In this document: in pieces, positions 60,751 to 64,000 of the stretch | Layout: each line of letters opens with the position of its first letter | Numbering within the stretch: position 1 is the first letter of the stretch | Origin: Geothrix sp. 21YS21S-2 | GTDB taxonomy: Bacteria > Acidobacteriota > Holophagae > Holophagales > Holophagaceae | Direction of reading: 5' to 3' | Assembly (NCBI RefSeq): GCF_030846775.1 | Contig: NZ_CP132910.1 | Location: forward strand, 4,901,001-4,965,000 | Length of the DNA stretch: 64,000 nt | Made by a program: the position numbers and the translations under genes | The notes under the pieces: model-generated | Databases searched by the model: none | The model's input: only the letters and a program-made list of their open reading frames with translations | What the model was told of the DNA's origin: nothing

Positions 60751-62850
60751 ATGCTCCTTCGCGCCCTCAGCGCCCTCTTCCACCGCACCCTGCGGGCCCC
60801 CGCCTCCGGTGAGGGCGATGTGGCCTTCTGGCGCCTGAGGATCCTGGAGCTGATGCTGGGGGCCGGAGCCGCGCTGGGCCCCCTGGTCCTGGTGCCCAGC
60901 TTCCTCCTGGCCCTGAAGGTGCGCTTCTGGAGCGTCGCGGCCGCGGACGTGGCGGCCTACGCCTGGATCCTGGCCGCGGCCCTGTCGCCGAAGTGGAGCT
61001 ACCGGTCCCGGGCCTGGGGCATCCTGGCCCTGATCTACCTCCTTTCGCTGGTGCTCCTCACGCGCCTGGGCTCGGCGGGCGCGGGCATGCTCTGGATCGG
61101 GGCCCTGCCGGTGCTGGCCGCCATCCTCCTGAACCCGCGGGCCGCGGCCGTCTGCTGGGGGCTGGCCCTGGCCACCCTGGCCGGGTGCGCCCTGGCGGTT
61201 CGCGCGGGGGCCATGGTCACCGGACCCATGGGGGGAGGTCCCGCCGACGCCTTCGCCACCTGGGTGGTGGTCTCGGTGAACGCCCTGTTCCTCAGCGCCT
61301 TCATCGCGCTGCCCACCGCGCTCCTCCTCCGGGGCCTGGAGCACACCCACCGGGCCCTGTCCCGGGAGGAGGAGCGCTTCACCAAGGCCTTCCAGCTCTC
61401 CCACGAACCCATCGCCATCAGCCGGCGCTCCGACAACCGGTTCCTGGACGTGAACGAATCCTGGTGCCGGGTCTACGGCTGGACCCGGGAGGAGGTGCTG
61501 GGCAGGACCTCGACGGATCTGGGCATCTGGAACGCGGGGGAGGACCGCCAGCGGCTCCGGGCGGAGCTGGAGGCCACGGGCGGGATCGCGCCCCGCGCCA
61601 TGGAGCTCCGCCGCAAGGACGGCGCTGTGCTGCCGGTGCTCCTGTCGGCCAAGGTGCTGGACCTGGAGGGCGAGGCCTGCCTCCTGACCCTGAGCCAGGA
61701 CCTCACCGCGACCCGGGCCGCCGAGGCCGAGCGGCGCCGGCTGGAGGCGGAGCTGCAGCACGCCCAGAAGCTCGAGAGCCTGGGAAGCCTGGCCGGGGGC
61801 GTGGCCCACGACATGAACAACATCCTGGCCGCCATCATCGGCCTGGGGTCGGCCCTCCAGGAGAAGTACGCCCACGACGCCCCCCTGGCCCGGGCCCTGG
61901 AGACCATCCTGGGCGCGGGGGAGCGTGGCCGCAGGCTGGTGCGGGGCCTGACGGACTTCGCCCGCAAGGGCCTGGACGACCCCCGGCCCGTGGACCTCAA
62001 CGAGCTGGTGCGCCTCCAGATCGAGCTGCTGCGCGGCACCACGCTGGCGCGCATCGAGATCTCCACGCAGCTGGATCCGGACCTCCCGGCGGTGCTGGGC
62101 GAGCCCTCCTCGCTGGGCAACGCCCTGATGAACCTCTGCGTCAACGCCATGGACGCCATGCCCCAGGGCGGCGGGCTCGCGTTCTGCACCGGGGTGGACG
62201 CCCAGGGGCGGGTGGTGCTGGCGGTGGAGGACACCGGGGAAGGGATGCCCCCGGAGGTGGCGGCCCGGGCCATGGAGCCGTTCTTCACCACCAAGCCCGT
62301 GGGCAAGGGCACCGGACTGGGGCTGGCGGGGGTCTACGGCACGGTGAAGGCCCACGGCGGCACCCTGGAGATCGAGAGCCGCGTGGGGCAGGGCACGCGG
62401 GTCATCCTGTGCTTCCCGGCCCTTGCGCCGGTGGCGGGAAGCGGTTCCGGCCCGGCGGGGGCGCCCCAGGAGCGCGAGGGGCCGCCCCTGAGGATCCTCC
62501 TGGTGGACGACGACCCGATCATCCTGGAGACCCTTCCCTCCGTCCTGGGCTTCCTGGGCCACACCGTCCTCACCGCCGCCCGGGGCCAGGAGGCCCTGGA
62601 CCGGATCGGGGCGGGCCTCGACGTGGACCTGGTGGTCCTGGACCACAACATGCCCGGCCTCAGCGGCGCCGAGACCCTGGTCCGGCTCAAGGAGCTGCGC
62701 GGGACGCTGCCGGTGATCCTGTCCACCGGTTTCCTGGAATCCGGCGTGGAGGACCTGGTCCGGAGCCTTCCCGGTGTCTGGCTGCTCAACAAGCCCTACG
62801 CGCTGCCGGCCCTCCGGCAGAAGCTCCGGGCCGTGCAGGAGTTGCGCTAG
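60751..62850 (+). CDS. membrane-bound PAS hybrid histidine kinase
   Basis: 699 residues. About six membrane helices (30-205) are followed by a PAS domain (about 210-330), a dimerisation helix with phospho-His353 in [12 protein letters not shown], an ATPase domain ([21 protein letters not shown]) and a C-terminal receiver with D631 in LVVLDHNMPG. It resembles module 2 of the kinase at 47891-51580. An AGGA lies about 10 nt upstream of the ATG. The output partner is not in the window. Confidence 0.92.
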   Translation: MLLRALSALFHRTLRAPASGEGDVAFWRLRILELMLGAGAALGPLVLVPSFLLALKVRFWSVAAADVAAYAWILAAALSPKWSYRSRAWGILALIYLLSLVLLTRLGSAGAGMLWIGALPVLAAILLNPRAAAVCWGLALATLAGCALAVRAGAMVTGPMGGGPADAFATWVVVSVNALFLSAFIALPTALLLRGLEHTHRALSREEERFTKAFQLSHEPIAISRRSDNRFLDVNESWCRVYGWTREEVLGRTSTDLGIWNAGEDRQRLRAELEATGGIAPRAMELRRKDGAVLPVLLSAKVLDLEGEACLLTLSQDLTATRAAEAERRRLEAELQHAQKLESLGSLAGGVAHDMNNILAAIIGLGSALQEKYAHDAPLARALETILGAGERGRRLVRGLTDFARKGLDDPRPVDLNELVRLQIELLRGTTLARIEISTQLDPDLPAVLGEPSSLGNALMNLCVNAMDAMPQGGGLAFCTGVDAQGRVVLAVEDTGEGMPPEVAARAMEPFFTTKPVGKGTGLGLAGVYGTVKAHGGTLEIESRVGQGTRVILCFPALAPVAGSGSGPAGAPQEREGPPLRILLVDDDPIILETLPSVLGFLGHTVLTAARGQEALDRIGAGLDVDLVVLDHNMPGLSGAETLVRLKELRGTLPVILSTGFLESGVEDLVRSLPGVWLLNKPYALPALRQKLRAVQELR

Positions 62851-62896
62851 TATGAAAATCCAGCCAACTTGATTTCCGTCCGCCGGGAGCCCCGGA

Positions 62897-64000
62897 ATGA
62901 GCAAACTGCTAGAACTTCTTCGGATCCTGGACGATCGGGTCGCCGGCACGAAAGGGCAGGTGTTCAACTACACCGTTCCCGACCTGTGGAACTGCTTCGA
63001 CTACCAGGGCGAGGAGCTGCGCAAGACGCCCTGGGGCGAGCTGGTGGTGAACCCCTACTCCTTCTACCGGGACGCCATCCGGCAGTTCGTGGAGCCCCGC
63101 ATGGGGCGGGTGCGCACCTGGGGCAAGCCGCTCAGCCGCCACCAGGACGTGGAGGCCGGCCTGGAGGGCGGGGACTGGATCCGCAGGGCCACCGTCTACT
63201 CCATGATGGTGCGCACCTCCACCGCCTGGGACCACGACCGCTCAGGGGCGCTCGAGGACGTGGACCTCTACGGCCTCCGGGAGACCGGCACGTTCGTCAA
63301 GTCCATCGCGCTGCTCAGCCTGCTCCACAAGATGGGCGTGACCTGCGTGTACCTCCTGCCCATCTCGAAGTTCTCGCTGCGGGACAAGAAGGGCGAGCTG
63401 GGCTCGCCCTACGGCGTCTCCAGCTTCTTCACCCTCGACCCCAACCTGAAGGACCCCATGACGGGACCGGGCTTCAGCGTGGAGGACGAGTTCCGCGCCT
63501 TCGTGGAGGCCTGCCACATCCTGGGCATGAACGTGATGATCGACCTGATCCCCCGGACCAATTCCGTGGACTCGGAGCTGATCCTGGAGCACCCGGACTG
63601 GTTCTACTGGATCCGGCACCCGGACCTGGCCGGCTACAAGCCCCCCTACGTCCCCGGGCTGGGGGTGCAGATCCGGCCCAAGGCGGAGTTCCTGCCCGTG
63701 GTCTACCAGAGCGCCGAGGTGCGCCAGCACCTGGCGAAGTTCGTGGAGAACCCCGGCTCGGCCTACCCGGAACGCTGGGCCGAGCTCCAGGCCCACATCC
63801 GGGCCAACCCGGGCGCGGGCGTCATGGAGACCGTGCAGCAGCGCTTCGGCCTCACCGTCGCCCCGGCCTTCTCCGACCAGATCAACGACCCCCAGCCGGC
63901 CTGGAACGACGTCACCTTCTTCCGCATGTACCTGGACCACCCCGTGGCCTCCGTGCCCTTCCTGGACCAGGACTACGCGCCCTACATCCTGTTCGACGTC
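62897..64000 (+). CDS. GH13 alpha-amylase-family protein (cut at window end)
   Basis: 368 residues are visible from the ATG at 62897 (CCGGGAGCCCCGGA upstream); the frame is open at 64000. GSPYGVSSFFTLDPNL, the helix EAFVEACHILGMNVMI region and HPDWFYWI match the start of GH13 barrels. The usual region I (D...NH) reads DLIPRTN, so the canonical His is missing, hinting at a non-standard subfamily. The catalytic Asp/Glu region lies beyond the window, so activity cannot be judged. Confidence 0.75.
   Translation, partial: MSKLLELLRILDDRVAGTKGQVFNYTVPDLWNCFDYQGEELRKTPWGELVVNPYSFYRDAIRQFVEPRMGRVRTWGKPLSRHQDVEAGLEGGDWIRRATVYSMMVRTSTAWDHDRSGALEDVDLYGLRETGTFVKSIALLSLLHKMGVTCVYLLPISKFSLRDKKGELGSPYGVSSFFTLDPNLKDPMTGPGFSVEDEFRAFVEACHILGMNVMIDLIPRTNSVDSELILEHPDWFYWIRHPDLAGYKPPYVPGLGVQIRPKAEFLPVVYQSAEVRQHLAKFVENPGSAYPERWAELQAHIRANPGAGVMETVQQRFGLTVAPAFSDQINDPQPAWNDVTFFRMYLDHPVASVPFLDQDYAPYILFDV

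Overview
The window is about 64 kb of very GC-rich bacterial chromosome. It is densely coded, with about 65 genes and many start/stop overlaps of the ATGA or GTGA type. Gene content (SecDF/YajC, TonB with ExbB and two ExbD, two Sel1-repeat proteins, DUF3857/transglutaminase and DUF885 exported proteins, many PAS and hybrid kinases, one chemoreceptor) and codon use suggest a Gram-negative member of the Acidobacteriota, most likely class Holophagae (Geothrix/Holophaga-like). That placement is inference, not proof. No rRNA, tRNA or CRISPR array was recognised.

Layout. 1-6518 (minus): scpA, a membrane protein, a Sel1 protein, a PAS histidine kinase and an NtrC-type regulator form an overlapping string. 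It faces two secreted-protein genes preceded by a sigma-54-type -24/-12 element and palindromes that could be the regulator's sites. 6558-8383 (plus): lipA and a D-2-hydroxyacid dehydrogenase. 8442-9908: a degenerate mobile patch with a GxxExxY gene, a 138-nt giant hairpin and a broken IS630 transposase. 10002-18406: DUF3857/transglutaminase protein, pcm, DUF2911, small secreted or membrane genes, a C45-like Ntn hydrolase, queE and an SDR. 18421-22854 (plus): a PDZ/membrane/PP2C phosphatase followed by a coiled-coil membrane protein, a SirB1-like protein and a membrane protein. 22880-23139: a compact palindromic MITE-like element. 23149-30332 (minus): threonine aldolase, ribA, nrnA, add, then a STAS / REC-PP2C-HATPase / chemoreceptor signalling trio. 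30396-32073: a Fur regulator divergent from a tautomerase-winged-helix fusion and a DUF421 protein. 32154-36511 (minus): tgt-yajC-secD-secF, ended by a terminator. 36780-39621 (plus): tonB-exbB-exbD-exbD, ended by a strong terminator. 40000-43056 (minus): a DUF512 PDZ/radical-SAM-like protein and an aldehyde dehydrogenase with its own sigma-54-type promoter.

43282-44707 is the most unusual place. The two halves of the repeat seen at 22880-23139 recur here, separated by about 1.2 kb of lower-GC DNA that carries exactly a promoter with a palindromic operator, an Rrf2-type regulator and a SAM methyltransferase. It looks like a small gene cassette captured inside the element. 44768-54987 (plus): DUF885 protein, Sel1 lipoprotein, a 1229-residue double hybrid kinase, pabA-pabB-pabC, DUF2164 and a lipoprotein. 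55167-59974 (plus): a branched-chain amino-acid-type ABC transporter (livJ, livH, a livM-livG fusion, livF). 60080-62850: a Cys-rich membrane protein on the minus strand and a hybrid kinase on the plus strand. The window ends inside a GH13-like protein.

Themes: heavy signal transduction (six two-component, phosphatase or partner-switch proteins plus one MCP), two likely sigma-54 promoters, queuosine genes (queE, tgt), folate genes (pabABC), and one repeat family that seems to have shaped the intergenic DNA.
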